Source: Litoditis marina
Taxonomy: Eukaryota > Nematoda > Chromadorea > Rhabditida > Rhabditidae
Reading direction: 5' to 3'
Assembly (NCBI GenBank): GCA_964036275.1
Contig: OZ038438.1
Span: forward strand, 3,354,978 to 3,418,977
Length of the DNA stretch: 64,000 bases
In this document: one piece after another, positions 23,601 through 35,485 of the stretch
How positions within the stretch are numbered: position 1 is the stretch's first letter
How the letters are laid out: the number at the start of each line of letters is the position of its first letter
Translations under genes and position numbers: made by a program
Notes under the pieces: generated by a model
Told to the model about the DNA's origin: nothing
What the model saw: the letters and a program-made list of their open reading frames with translations, nothing else
The model's database searches: none

Positions 23601-26600
23601 AAAATATAGGTTTTCTCTAAATAACAGTCTTCCAAACTTTTTGCACGCTGCCAACGAGTCCAGTTGGGAAATGTGAGCACGATATACTGTGTTTCACCAA
23701 TTGATGTCCTTCTACAGTGATTCGTCCAATATTCAGAAGGGTTCATCCAACTATTCATTATTTTGTTTTTAAACGTTAGTTTTTGGTAGTACATGTACAG
23801 AAGATACTACCAGAAACTGGGGAAAATTCAAAAACGCAAACATAGCAAACTTTGATCTTGAAGTTTGAGCATATAACTGTAGAGGGTTATAGGCGGGTGG
23901 AACAAACTATTTGTATCTTCTCTCGTACACCGTGTGAGGGTGGCTTCATACTTGGGATTACTATATATATATATATATATAAGTTTGTGCGCTTCATAAG
24001 CACAAAACTTGCTTAGTACCTCATTGAAGATAACTTACCGTCTAATAAGTCTCCGAAACAGTAATAATGAACTTTAGCGGAAGTGCATAATCATCGACTT
24101 GCTAAGGTGCATGTGAGACTCTTTATTAATTTTGTGTTTTTAGCGCCTCGGCTTCGCAATCTGTAGGCTCCCAGTCCTGTTAAAAGCGTACTACATTTCC
24201 GAAAAAAATCCGTTCTGGTACTTATAGTTCTAATACTTGTAATTTGCAGACATTTCGCCGGAAACTACGCCGTTTTGGCTACTGTTAGGTATCAAAAATG
24301 AATGGCTAAATCAATCAATCCGTTTGCAGGAATCGGCTGGTGTATGACCATCATCGCGGCTACCATAGGAGTGTACTACACGGTGATCATCGCCTGGACG
24401 GGCGTCTACCTGGTCTACACCATTCCACATGCCGTCAAGAGGGCCAGATGCGACAACCCCTGGAACTCCATCTGTACGTGAGCAAGGCTGCATACACTAG
24501 AAGCGAATTGATAGTCACGTGAAGTTAGCATTCGAATAGGGCATCGTGCACTTTGTCACTACACGTCTCTGAGTTCTGCTGAGTTTAACATGTTTCACGT
24601 GAATGTGTAATTGACTAACAATAAATTATAGGAAAAACAAGAAATTTAAATTATTATAAGAAAATACTGGCTTGTATGAACAAGCGTAACTAATTACAAT
24701 AACAGGCTATTTTACGACTATTAAGAGAAAAGTCCAAAGATGAATAAAGATAAGAGAGAGAAGAGAGAGAGAGAAATACTTCCAGCCCATGGTAGCTTTA
24801 TAGTCAATGCCAACTCATGTGCTCTCACGTGCACTCACGTGAACAACTAGATCTTTTCCAGACTGTAGCTCGGAAATCCAGAACAGAGAATGTTTGGAGA
24901 AAAACAACATGACCTCGGTGTTCTTCAACAACTCGTGTGTGGCAAGTACCGCGGTGGTGTACCCGAACAATTGGTCCACTATTGGGGCTGCAGAAGAATA
25001 CTTTGAGTACGTTTCCGCCGTTTCTAGAAGATTTACGCAATAGGCTTGAGTCTGTTCTCGTAGTTACAATCTGACGTGGAATTTCCGACCAGTGCGCGTG
25101 ATTCTCGGAATATCTCATTTGGGTGGGGCTGGCGGCGTAGCAATCCCCACCAAAGTTCATGAGATCACCTCATGAGCTATTGGCACGAGCTTCTCATGAG
25201 ATTCTATCGATTACTATGCTACAACATTGAGAGTTCACGAGTAGCTCATGAGGTATCTCATGAGAAACTCATATAAACTTCTCATGAGATTGGAGGGATT
25301 GCTACGCCGCCTGGGGAAGTGTTCTGCTAACCCAAGAGAAAGAATGTGGAACGTATAAGGTTGAAAAACAAAAATGCAGCACAGATCAGTTAACCATTTC
25401 AGTTCTGACAATCTGAAATTCATGCTTATCGTTTGAGGAGAATGTTTCAGGCGATTCGTACTAAACAAATCCTCGTCACTGACTGACTTCGACTCGATCA
25501 ACTGGCCCGTGGCCATCTCGCTACTCGTCATGTGGATACTACTAGCACTTATTCTCTCGAAGGGAGTGAAATGGATAGGAAAGGTGTCCTATGTGAGTGT
25601 GAATCTGGATTAGAAAAGCTCTACTATACTAAATACTATACTATATACTATACTATACTATACTATACTATATAAGTAAATTATACTATATACTATACTA
25701 TACTATACTATACTAGAAGTAAATTGAAAAGTACCGTAAAATGTTCATTCTAATGAAGCATCGTGCACTTGATCTTTGCACGATTCTGAGTTCTGCTGTG
25801 TTGAACATGCTTCCTGGATGGTGCGATTGACTAACAGTATACGGGGTCCGAATACCGGGTTAAACCTGAATGTTCTCTAACTAAATTACCAAATTTACTC
25901 ATAATGTTCGGGAGAGTGGGTGAGTACTGTACTTCTAGCTCAAGAACATGTAGCTTTTGGTCTCGTAAGTCTAAAACTAGTGTATGTAGCTCAAACTACA
26001 AATGTTACTCTGTAATTTCTTTGGTTTCCTTTGTCTTGATTTCTCTTATTTCCAGGTAACCGCGACGGTTCCTTATATGATCGTGTTCTGTCTGTTCATT
26101 CGCGCTGTCACACTGGATGGGGCGGGCGACGGAATCGCCTTCTATCTATGGAAGCCCGACTACTCGAAACTGCTCTCCGTGCAGGTACTTTTGCATCTCG
26201 TGCACTTTCTTGCGTTTTTTAAGCTTGTTAACTTATACACCTGAGTTCATACTAGATGGGCGACAAGCATTGTGTAAGAAACATAGCGACGTCGGCAAAA
26301 TATACCACGGAAATATAGAAAGTTGTGATTTGGTCTTGGAGCACGATTGTTCTCGTCGAAATTTGTGTCATGGGAGGCGTGGATCGCGCGAATTCTAAAA
26401 ATTAGTTTCTGCCTGGTTATAGGTAGCCTAACCTTTTTGATAACCTTTTTGTTCAAAGGTGATCGGTATTCAAATTTAAGTGATTCACGGGATCTACTCA
26501 CATAACTGAAAAAGACTATCAAAAAGGTTGAATCCAGTTAGATGAAGAAACTCAGCCAGAAACCATAATCATTTAAGAGGGACTATTATGTGGTCCAATC

Positions 26601-29600
26601 CCTACGCTTCACTCCTCAATATCCTCTGCTCTCCTCTATCTCAACTCCTCTGCAATACATTTTTCAATTGCAGTTCAAAGGACCGATGACACGGGAGTGG
26701 TCCACATAATCGTCCTGCTTTAAGTCACAATCATTTTAACAATCAAAACATTGGCTTCAGACCTGGTCTGCGGCATTGACTCAGTTGTGTTTCTCGCTCT
26801 CGATCGGATGGGGAGGACTGCTTTCCATGTCATCCTACAACGACTACCACAACAACTGCTTCAGGGTAAATTTCATTTCTCACCTAACAGCATGAATATA
26901 TACTTCTCGTCATTCCCAGTGAGACTTGGCAGCGTATAAATGAAGTTTCCTACCAATGTTTGTCTGCTATTATGTGCATTTTGTACATCCCTCCCAGCTA
27001 GCAAAATAGATTCGGAATCATGTTTGTGTTCATGTATTTCATATTTCATATTATGAAACAATCTATGTTTGAAGGATGCCGTGATTGTGACGATGGCTGA
27101 CTCGTTCATGTCGGTTTTTGGAGGCTGCACCGTGTTCGGAATTCTGGGCTACTTGGCAAAGGAGCTGGACAAGCCGCTCAACGAAATAGTACAGTCGGGT
27201 ACGGTCGTCAATTGGAAGAAAATGTGAAGCTCTCAGAACAGAAACTCTAAAACCAAATATTGTTTTCAAGTTGGAGATATTTCCGAACGAATTGTTTCCT
27301 AAAGAACCAAGAAACGGAAAAGAATGTGATATTGTGACTCTTGAGAAGTGCAACATTTATGCGCTTCAGGTACTTCGTTGGCGTTCGTCGCATACCCTGA
27401 GGCTATGGCCAGAATGCCTCTTCCCGAGCTGTGGTCCATGCTCTTCTTCCTCATGTTGTTCTTTTTGGGAATGAGCACTCAAATAAGTGAGAATACGCTC
27501 ACGTCTGAATACGATTAATACACTTTTCATTGGGTTTTGTTGTTGGCATTAGGTAGTAGTTGCGGAGGTTACACATTTTATTCGCCCTGATTTTCTAGCT
27601 GTATGTTTATTTGAATACGCTCAAATACAATTTGATTAAATACTGTTCCTTAAATAATTCAGCCTATGATATCCTATACAAAATCTCAAAAAAATGAAAA
27701 AAGTTCTTTCAGCCATAGCTGAATGCATGTGTACCAGCATCTACGATACGTTCCCCTCTACTCGCTCCAAAAAGGTTGGTATCTTCAGTAATTTCACGTA
27801 TAGTTAACATTCCAATGATGTATCGTGCACTTTGTCATTGCACGTTTCTGAGTTCTGCTGTGTTTTACGTGTTTCACGTGATTCTGCAATTGTCCAGTGT
27901 ACTACTAGTATCCCTACGGTTTTGGTGTCGCTCAAGGCAAGACTTCTCAGAAGTGTTTGATTTGTATGTAGTTTGGTTCCACTGTATGTTGCTCTTGATG
28001 ATTGAACTACAGCCCTGACAAGTTCACATTCTATGTATGAATTGAAATAGTGGGCTATCGAAGACTGCCCATTGAGATGTTTAAACGTGTGGTATCATTG
28101 TAGGGTGCGATATGTCTGAGTTTAGATGCCAATTCATTATAGAAATTCGTGACCAGGAGTGCGTATGCTAGAAGATCCCGGTACCTTTCTCCCATCCTGC
28201 GTCTCCTCAAATATGCGCTGTTTCTCTGCTCTTACATCCCGCCGGGATGTAGGAGAGCGAGAGACGCAGGATGGGATGAAGGTACCGCGATCTTCTAGCA
28301 TACGGACTCAGAAGATCGATGTGTCAGTGACAACCTTTGTTTCAGTACATCGTGGTTGGAATCGTCTCATTGGCCAACTTCTTGTGCGGGCTACTGCTCT
28401 GCAGTCGGGTATGTGTTTCTGACCTCAAACCTATACATACAGAAAGCATGGCTGAGTTGTAGCTTGAACTCAATACACGCCATGATTTCAAAATACTAGA
28501 GTGCAGCCGGATCAAATGCACTGCATACGGTTCCTTTGGAAAGAGTGAACCCTACCTTCTCAGAAACCTTTGTGGCCACATTTGTAACGACCTCGATGAG
28601 ACTGGCAGATGAGACGACTGGCTGGTTCTGTGTAAGAGGAACCCGGTATTTCGTTAACCCTCTCAGTTAACCATCAACCGTTAACCGGGTAACCCTTTTG
28701 GTAACCACTTGTTAACCCTTTTTTACAATGGATTTTGGATAAAATTTTGAGTTAATTAGTGGTTAACAAAAGAGTTAACCCGGTTAACGGTTAATGGTTA
28801 ACTGAGAGGGTTAACGAAATACCGGGTTAAATAAAGAATTCGCCGTGTAAGAGTGCGAAATTAGTTTATATCTTGTAACGATACATTGAGAAATGGTGCA
28901 CAACATCAACGAAACACATTGTGTTCATGCTTTCTGACCAACAGATGATTGTAAATAAAGTGTGGTTGTAAATTATTGGGTACAGTCTCCTTTTAAAAAA
29001 CAAAGCATTGTAAATTTAAATGTTTGCAGGCTGGAATTTATTGGTTCACAATCTTCAACGACTACACAGCCACAACCATGCTCTGTGGGGCGATTATTCT
29101 CGAAGTTATCGTTCTTGCCTATTGCTACGGTGAGTCCTTCATTGTTCTTACCGGCACTCACAGTATGAGGGTTGAAGGTGGAAGGACACCGAAAAAAAAC
29201 TTCACCTGTTTCTGATCAAGGAGCTGAGAAGACCGTTTTATATGAAAATGGATAAATATTTGTTGATTTACTTCAAATTAACGTTAAATAAACCGAGTTA
29301 TCGATGATTGGGCTTCCCAGTGAAACAGCGAATGACTAAAATTTATCGATTCTCAATCTAGAGTGATTTATGACTATCGACGTTTGATGAAAGTTTGTTC
29401 AGGAACCAAGAATGTGTGTCTGGATGTGAGAGAGATGTTGGGAGAGCCGAGCAATTGGTTCCAGAAAATGTTCGGCTCTTCTAGCTATTATCTTGTTTTC
29501 TGTTGGTCTGTTACCGTTCCTCTGATGGCACTGGTTAGTTTACAAATAGAATTAATAATATTATTGAACCAGATTATGAGTATGAAAATTACTTGTTTCA

Positions 29601-32600
29601 CTTGTAATATAATAATTACATTAATATAATATAATAATTACAATATAGTAATATAATATAATAATTACAAGGAAGGTACCCCGGGCTGACGCCCGGGTCC
29701 CTCCCTTGATGAGTCTAGGCTGAAAGGAGCTTCCTGGCTTATTTTGCTTTATCTTCACTCTGTTTGCCAAACTCGTACTTTTCAGCATAGGGCGCGAGGA
29801 TTCTCCGTAACACAGAGCGCGATAGATCGCAAAAAAAATTCTTAAAAAGTTCTTCTTAGCATAGAGCGCGGAAGTTCTCCTTAACATAGAGCGCGGAAGT
29901 TCTCCTCAGCATAGAGCGCGGGAGCTCTCCTTAGCATAGAGCACGGGAGTTCTCCTTAGTATAGAGCGCGGGAGTTCTCCTTAGCATAGAGCGCGGGAGT
30001 TCTCGTGAGCATAGAGCGCGGGAATTTTCCTTAGTATAGAGCGCGAGAGTTCTCCTAAGCATAGAGCGCGAAGGTTCTCCTAAACATAGAGCGCGAAAGT
30101 TCTTCTTAGCATAGAGCGCGGAAGTTCTTCTTAGCACAGAGCGCGGGAGCTCTCCTTAGCATAGAGCGCGGGAGTTCTCGTGAGCATAGAGCGCGGGAGT
30201 TTTCCTTAGTATAGAGCGCGAGAGTTCTTCTAAGCATAGAGCGCGAAGGTTCTCCTAAACATAGAGCGCGAAAGTTCTTCTTAGCATAGAGCACGGGAGT
30301 TCTCCTCAACATAGAGCGCGAAAGTTCTTCTTAGCATAGAGCGCGGGAGTTTTCCTCAGTATAGAGCGCGGGAGTTCTCCTAAGCATAGAGCGCGGGAGT
30401 TCTCCTAAGCATAGAGCGCGGGAGTTCTCCTAAGCATAGAGCGCGGGAGTTCACCTAAGCATAAAGCGCGGAAGTTCTTCTTAACTTAGCATAGAGCGCG
30501 GTAGTTCTCCTTAGCATAGAGCGCGGAAGTTCTTCTTAACATGGAGCGCGGGAATTCTTTTTAGCATAGAGCGCCAAATTTCTCCTTAGCATAGAGCGTG
30601 GAAGTTCTCTCCAGCACAGAGCGCGAACTCCTCAACATAGAGCGCGAACACCTCAACATAGATCGCGAACATGGATATCACGTGTGATTTACGTGAACCC
30701 CGTTCTTCTATTCAACTGAACATTAACTTGTCATTCTCAAAATCAAATCCCAACAACAGCCGATTGCGATGGGTTTTGAAATGGAAAGCAGCCAATTGCA
30801 CGTTTTTCACGTCCTCTCCATTCTCCTTTTCCAACTACAAAGTGCACCATTTCTTCTCCGTTTCTCGACCAAAACGCATTTGCCTCATACACACACACAC
30901 ACCAAGCAACGGTTTTATATTAGTAGACAAGGGAGGGCGCCGGCGGCTAAAGCCGCCTCCTCCTCCCTTGTTTTTACTCTAGGCTGGCGAGAGCTCCTAG
31001 GAGTACTTGTTTATTTTTCACCCTATTCACCGAACCCACGTTTTTCTTAACCGTTTAAATCATGTTTTTGACAACGCCACACTCTCCCTAACATAGAGAA
31101 CGATATCTTTCCCTAACATAGAGTGCGACACCTCTTCTTAACATAGAGCGCAACATCTCTCCCTAAAATAGAGTGCGACACCTCTTCTTAACATAGAGCG
31201 CGACATCTCTCTCGAACATAGAGTGCGACAACTCTTCTAAACATAGAGCGCGACATCTCTCCTTTACATAGAGCGCGACACCTCTTCTTAACATAGAGTG
31301 CAACAACTCTCCTAAACATAGAGTGCGACATCTCTTCCTAACATAGAGCGCGACATCCCTCCCTAACATAGAGTGCGACACCTCGTCTTAACTTAGAGCG
31401 CGACAACTCTCCTAAACATAGAGTGCGACACCTCGTCTTAACTTAGAGCGCGACAACTCTCCTAAACATAGAGTGCGACATCTCTTCCTAACATAGAGCG
31501 CGACATCCCTCCCTACCATAGAGTGCGACACTTCTTCTTAACATAGAGCGCGACATCCCTCCCTAACATAGAGCGCGACATCTCTCCCTAACATAGAACG
31601 CGAGATATCTCCCTAACATAGAGCGCTCTCCCTAACATGGAGCGCGAGATCCCTCCCTAACGTGAAGTGCGAGACCTCTCCCTAACATAGAGCGCGAAAC
31701 TTTCCCTAAGATAGAGTGGGAGATTCCTCCCTAACGTGCGCTAATTATTTTCTTCACATAGATCACGAGAGTTCTCGTTGAGATTCTCTCTCTTCTCACT
31801 TTCTCTCTCTCTCCCTCTCTCTTTCGCTTGCGGTCGCGTGTATTCCACGTGACTTTAACGTCATTTGTTCAACTTAGAATGAGTAAATCTATTCCCCATA
31901 TCGATTTCCAGTTGCAACCGATCTGTATTCTGCTTGAAAATGAAAATGAAATCCATCCAGCTCACGTTTTCTCACGCAGCTTGCCTCACTCTCCTCACCC
32001 GCTTTTCGACAAAAAGTACACCAATTGTTACAAACCCACACACACACACACCAAACTAGCCTTTTATACTAGTGGACAAGGAAGGTCGCCGGCGGCTAAA
32101 GCCGCCTCCGCCTCCCTTGTTTTCATTCCCGGCTGGCGAGAGCTCCTAGGAGTATTTGTATATTTTTCACCCTATTCACCGAACCCACGTTTTTATCAAC
32201 CGTTTAAATCATGTTTTTGACAACGCCACACTCTCCCTAACATAGAGCGCGACATCTCTCCCTAAAATAGAGTGCGACACCTCTTCTTAACATGGAGCGC
32301 GACATCTCTCCCGAACATAGAGTGCGACAACTCTTCTAAACATAGAGCGCGACATCTCTTCCTAACATAGAGCGCGACATCCCTCCCTAACATAGAGTGC
32401 GATCCCTCTTCTTAACTTAGAGCGCGACATCTCTCCCTAACATAGAGCGCGACACCTCTTCTCAACATAGAGTGCGACAACTCCCCTAAACATAGAGTGC
32501 GACATCTCTTCCTAACATAGAGCGCGACATCCCTCCCTAACATAGAGTGCGACACCTCTTCTTAACTTAGAGCGCGACATCTCTCCTGAACATAGAGTGC

Positions 32601-35315
32601 GACAACTCTTCTAAACATAGAGCGCGACATATCTTCCTAACTTAGAGCGCGGCATCCCTCCCTAACATAGAGTGCGACATCTCCCCCTAACATAGAGCGC
32701 GAGATCTCTCCCTAACATAGAGCGCGAGATCTCTCTTCAACATAGACCGCGTCATCTCTCCTTAACATAGAGCGCGACATCCCTCCCTAACATAGAGCGC
32801 GACATCCCTCCCTAACATAGAGCGCGACATCTCCCCCTAACATAGAGCGCGAGATCTCTCCCTAACATAGAGCGCGAGATCTCTCTTCAACATAGACCGC
32901 GTCATCTCTCCTTAACATAGAGCGCGACATATCTCCCTAAAATAGAGTGCGACACCTCTCCCAAACGTAGAGTGCGACACCTCTTCTCAACATAGAGCGC
33001 GACATTCCTCCCTAACATAGAGCGCGGGAGTTCCCCTTAACATAGAGCGCAAAAGTTTTTCTTAACGTGGGGCGCGGGAGTTCTCCCTAACATAGAGCGC
33101 GGAAGTTCTCCCTAACATAGAGCGCGGAAGTTCTCCCTAACATAGAGCGCGGAAGTTCTCCCTAACATAGAGCGCGGAACTATTCCCTAGCACAGAGCGC
33201 AAAATTTCTCCCTAACATAGAGCGCTGAAGTTTTTCTTAACATGGGGCGCGGAAGTTCTTCCCAACATAGAGCGCGGAACTCCCTTCTAACATAGAGCGC
33301 AATTTCTCCCTAACATAGAGTGCAAAACTTCTCCTTAACATAGAGCGCGGAAGTTTTTCTTAACATGGGGCGCGGGAGTTCTCCCTAACATAGAGCGCGG
33401 AAGTTCTCCCTAACATAGAGCGCGGAACTATTCCCTAGCACAGAGCGCAAAATTTCTTCCTAACATAGAGCGCGGAAGTTTTTCTTAACGTGGGGCGCGG
33501 AAGTTCTTCCCAACATAGAGCGCGGAACTCCCTTCTAACATAGAGCGCAAATTCTCCCTAACATAGAGTGCAAAACTTCTCCTCAACATAGAGCGCGGAA
33601 GTTTTTCTTAACATGGGGCGCGGGAGTTCTCCCTAACATAGAGTGCGAATCTATATCTCTCTATGTCTCTCTCTCTTTCTCTCTCTGTTGAGGCCGCGTG
33701 TACTCCGCTTGTCCCACGTGACATTAACGCCAATTTGTTTAACTTGAATGAACAAATCTATTGCTCAATTCGTCAATTTGCAGCTGCAGCCGATTCATAT
33801 TCACTTGGAAATAGAAATGGAATCCATCCAAATCACGTTTTTCCACGCCATTTGCCTCACTCATCACTCTGACTTTTCGACCAAAAGTGCAGCCAAATTG
33901 TTACAAACCCACAAACACACCAGACTAGCGCTTTATACTAGTGGATAAGAATAATTTTTGTTAAATTTAACTTGTAAAAATTACTCGTGTTTCAGGGTGT
34001 CGGAATTGCCAGTTCTCTGAGGGATGGAATGACGTATGGAAAGGGTGAAAGAACCTACACATTCCCTGTCGGGGCTGAGGTTTTTCATATTACATTTCTC
34101 AAACTACGCGTCCTTTTGCAGCATTTCAGAACCTATTTGGAGTTTTTCTGACAATATGTACTATTTTCCCAAAGTTTCAGAAAGAGTGAAATAAACGCGC
34201 AGGTTGTTGTACGAGTAGTGGTAAGATGGCTGTTTACTCACATTATGTCGGTTTCAAAGTTAGAGCTTGTCTGTCAAAATGAGTATCGGTACCATCTCTA
34301 GCAAACAAATTCCACAACCAGATTTTGCAGATTTTCGGTTGGGGCCTCGCCGTCCTGCCCGGTCTCGCTATCCCTGTAGCTTGTATTGGAAACATGTACC
34401 AATGGAAAAAAGCAGGCAAAGTAAGATTGAAAGATATCAAAGATTGCGTCTTAAATCGCTTTTCCGTTACTGTTTTCCGTTGTGTGGTTACCAAAAAAAA
34501 TTCATAAACAGCTATATTCTTCAAGTCAATCATAATATCCCAATATCTAAAACTAGAGCTTAACGGGGGACAGAAAGGAAAGCTAATATAAAAGAGCTTA
34601 TTAAGAGAAAAATATAAATATAACTTTTAATTCAAACTAACGAACCTAATTTGCATACGGTTGACACGTGTTTGCCTATTTTGGCGCGCGCAACGTTATA
34701 TTTAGGTACCCCGGGGTACCTAAACTCAGCTTTCCTTTCTGCCCCCCTTTAACCAAATAATGTCCATGTACTTGTTTCAACAAGCTTTTTTCCAAGTCTA
34801 ATTGTTTTCTAATCTAAAGTCTAACAGGTTTATAGGGGTCGCTCCAGAGAAAGCAGGGTATACGGTACGTGCTGGTCTGAACTCTCAGAACAAGCGTCGT
34901 TGCAAAACAGTAAATTACTGTTTATACAGCGTGGCTGTCATATATATTGATTTTTCCCCTCGTCGTCTGACGTCTCTTCGGGGCACACTATATCTCTAGT
35001 TTTGTTGCAATACAGTTTCGACCAAACGCGAATTTGTAATTAACAGAGCGCGTTCCGAGCTGCTGTGTTTGTAGTATGAACCTAGTCCTTTTCAGCCGTT
35101 ATTTGCACCCCTGTATGTAGATCCAGCTACAAGTCACCCCCTTATTTATTTTTCAGTCTCTGAAAGACCTGTTCCGGCCTCAGCCGTCGATTCCGTCGTA
35201 CAGCCGACTGGAGGGCAAGGACAACGCCTCCGAGGTGTCGCAGACCGGGAAAAGCTCCCTGGAGCAGAGTGGAAACACCTCGAAAACATCCCTGGAATCC
35301 GCGGAAGCCAACTAG
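20642..35315 (+). CDS. SLC6-family sodium-coupled transporter
   Basis: A 12-TM neurotransmitter:sodium symporter-type plasma-membrane protein. Exons: 20642-20681, 22455-22565, 23315-23449, 24330-24473, 24862-25006, 25451-25592, 26056-26184, 26761-26865, 27075-27198, 27370-27486, 27713-27774, 28346-28408, 29030-29129, 29403-29533, 33996-34079, 34331-34420, 35157-35315; 626 aa. TM1 has [13 protein letters not shown] (30-42), with Gly where monoamine transporters have Asp. EL2 carries paired cysteines and N-glycosylation sequons (NMT, NNS, NWS). TM6 reads [19 protein letters not shown]7 [13 protein letters not shown]8 [13 protein letters not shown]. The TM1 Gly favours an amino-acid (nutrient type) rather than monoamine substrate; the exact substrate is not decidable here. 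The first exon ([13 protein letters not shown]) was placed by phase and its GTAACT donor. The C-tail is Ser/Glu-rich. Confidence 0.95.
20680..20919. repeat. Foldback element with 9-bp TSD overlapping the SLC6 exon 1 donor
   Basis: The element 20689-20910 begins GGCCAATTC, has GGTTACCT/AGGTAACC arms and ends GAATTCCCC. It is flanked by AGGTAACTG (20680-20688) and AGGCAACTG (20911-20919), a 9-bp duplication with one mismatch. The left copy contains the last two bases of SLC6 exon 1 and its GT donor. Confidence 0.85.
21938..22302. repeat. C-run/G-run foldback block in SLC6 intron 1
   Basis: Alternating C and G homopolymer runs (up to about 17) separated by copies of TTGTACAAT or GTACTA-like motifs in both orientations. 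The G runs could form G-quadruplexes and the whole block can fold back. Run lengths may be sequencing-uncertain. Confidence 0.7.
22573..22819. repeat. Foldback R6 with TTGGC-N5-GCCAA palindromes, copy 1
   Basis: The outer arms TATAGTTC...CATTCCTACTGAGA are inverted at 22785-22819. Each arm contains a palindrome, TTGGCAACGCGCCAA on the left and TTGGCACAATGCCAA on the right. Starts 8 bp after the exon 2 donor of SLC6. Confidence 0.75.
23451..23693. repeat. Foldback R6, copy 2, abutting an SLC6 donor
   Basis: The arm TATAGTTCGCACATTTCCC starts at the second intron base after exon 3. The inverted arm ends near 23693. Left inner palindrome TTGGGCAGCTTGCCAA. Confidence 0.7.
23825..23910. repeat. 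Repeat R7, uninterrupted copy
   Basis: Contains CATAGCAAACTTTGATCTTG, which is the unoccupied form of the site that carries a TTAA MITE at 11773. Confidence 0.65.
23961..23982. repeat. (TA)n microsatellite
   Basis: About ten TA units in an SLC6 intron. Confidence 0.85.
24500..24630. repeat. Dispersed repeat R4 (copy 3)
   Basis: Starts ACTAGAAGCGAATTGATAG 18 bp after an SLC6 exon and ends TGACTAACAATA. Confidence 0.7.
25128..25314. mobile_element. GGCGGCGTAGCAATCCC foldback, copy 2
   Basis: Ends GGCGGCGTAGCAATCCC and GGGATTGCTACGCCGCC. Internal CTCATGAG palindromes match copy 1 at 18375. Lies in an SLC6 intron. Confidence 0.8.
25620..25718. repeat. (ACTAT)n pentanucleotide microsatellite
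   Basis: Runs of TACTA/ACTAT units with small interruptions in an SLC6 intron, directly followed by R4 copy 4 (25713-25840). Confidence 0.85.
25713..25840. repeat. Dispersed repeat R4 (copy 4)
   Basis: Starts ACTAGAAGTAAATTGAAAAG and ends GACTAACAGTATA. A further, less complete copy lies at 27780-27900. Confidence 0.65.
26573..26723. mobile_element. TTAA-flanked palindromic MITE, copy 3
   Basis: TTAA at both ends, more diverged, with an extra CTCCTCTGCTCTCCTC insertion. It ends 37 bp before an SLC6 exon acceptor (exon at 26761). Confidence 0.8.
28163..28309. repeat. Near-perfect palindromic element in SLC6 intron
   Basis: GTATGCTAGAAGATC at the left is inverted as GATCTTCTAGCATAC at the right. 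Long arms include CCCATCCTGCGTCTC, with a TACATCCCGCCGGGATGTA centre. A decayed end of the same family is at 22303-22350. Confidence 0.8.
28630..28853. repeat. Foldback element, GTTAACC interior, with exact 9-bp TSD
   Basis: GTGTAAGAG flanks both sides (28630-28638 and 28845-28853). The right end is GAATTCGCC, as in the other foldbacks. The left end has lost its GGCGAATTC. The interior is inverted GTTAACC motifs. Confidence 0.85.
29770..33655. repeat. 25-bp minisatellite with higher-order structure, in an SLC6 intron
   Basis: The unit reads TTAGCATAGAGCGCGGGAG plus TTCTCC (25 nt), with variant TAACATAGAGCGCGACAT plus CTCTCCC. Three arrays, about 29770-30665, 31075-31740 and 32230-33655, are separated by two related spacers (30670-31085 and 31800-32235). 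A partial third spacer follows at 33660-33950. The G-type unit fills array 1 and returns at the end of array 3; the C-type unit fills array 2 and most of array 3. The array lies between exons 29403-29533 and 33996-34079, making this a 4.46-kb intron. It is non-coding; repeated short reading frames are a by-product. Confidence 0.9.
30670..31085. repeat. Spacer module of the minisatellite (copy 1)
   Basis: Contains CACACACACACACC, then ACAAGGGAGG, a hairpin GGCGGC-TAAA-GCCGCC, CTCCCTTG and GAGAGCTCCTAGGAGTA. Copy 2 at 31800-32235 is close; copy 3 (33660-33950) stops at CTAGTGGATAAG. A related hairpin module stands before array 1 at 29670-29740. Confidence 0.8.
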
Positions 35316-35479
35316 TCAGTTTCACACTGTTAACATACGTTTCACATCACATATTCACATTTACACATACACATTCACACATCACATCCTCACGTTTCAC
35401 ATATGCCGACCGTCTACATTAGTAGCATCACTCACGCGGGTCTACCGGACCACACACGTATATTCATTTAGGAATGTCA

Positions 35480-35485
35480 AATAAA
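35480..35485 (+). terminator. Poly(A) signal of SLC6
   Basis: AATAAA 164 nt past the SLC6 stop codon. Confidence 0.7.

Noticed and set aside
29699..29735. Possible hammerhead ribozyme (TTGATGAGTC...CTGAAAGG)
   Set aside because: The core needs CTGATGA and GAAA with a directly paired stem II; here the first C is T and stem II pairs only if shifted by one base. The homologous modules at 30960 and 32115 lack the core altogether.
29931..31381. Repeated peptides from the minisatellite ([18 protein letters not shown] type)
   Set aside because: Periodic open frames are expected from a 25-bp repeat lacking stops; they lie inside an intron on the strand opposite to SLC6 and have no start or splice context.
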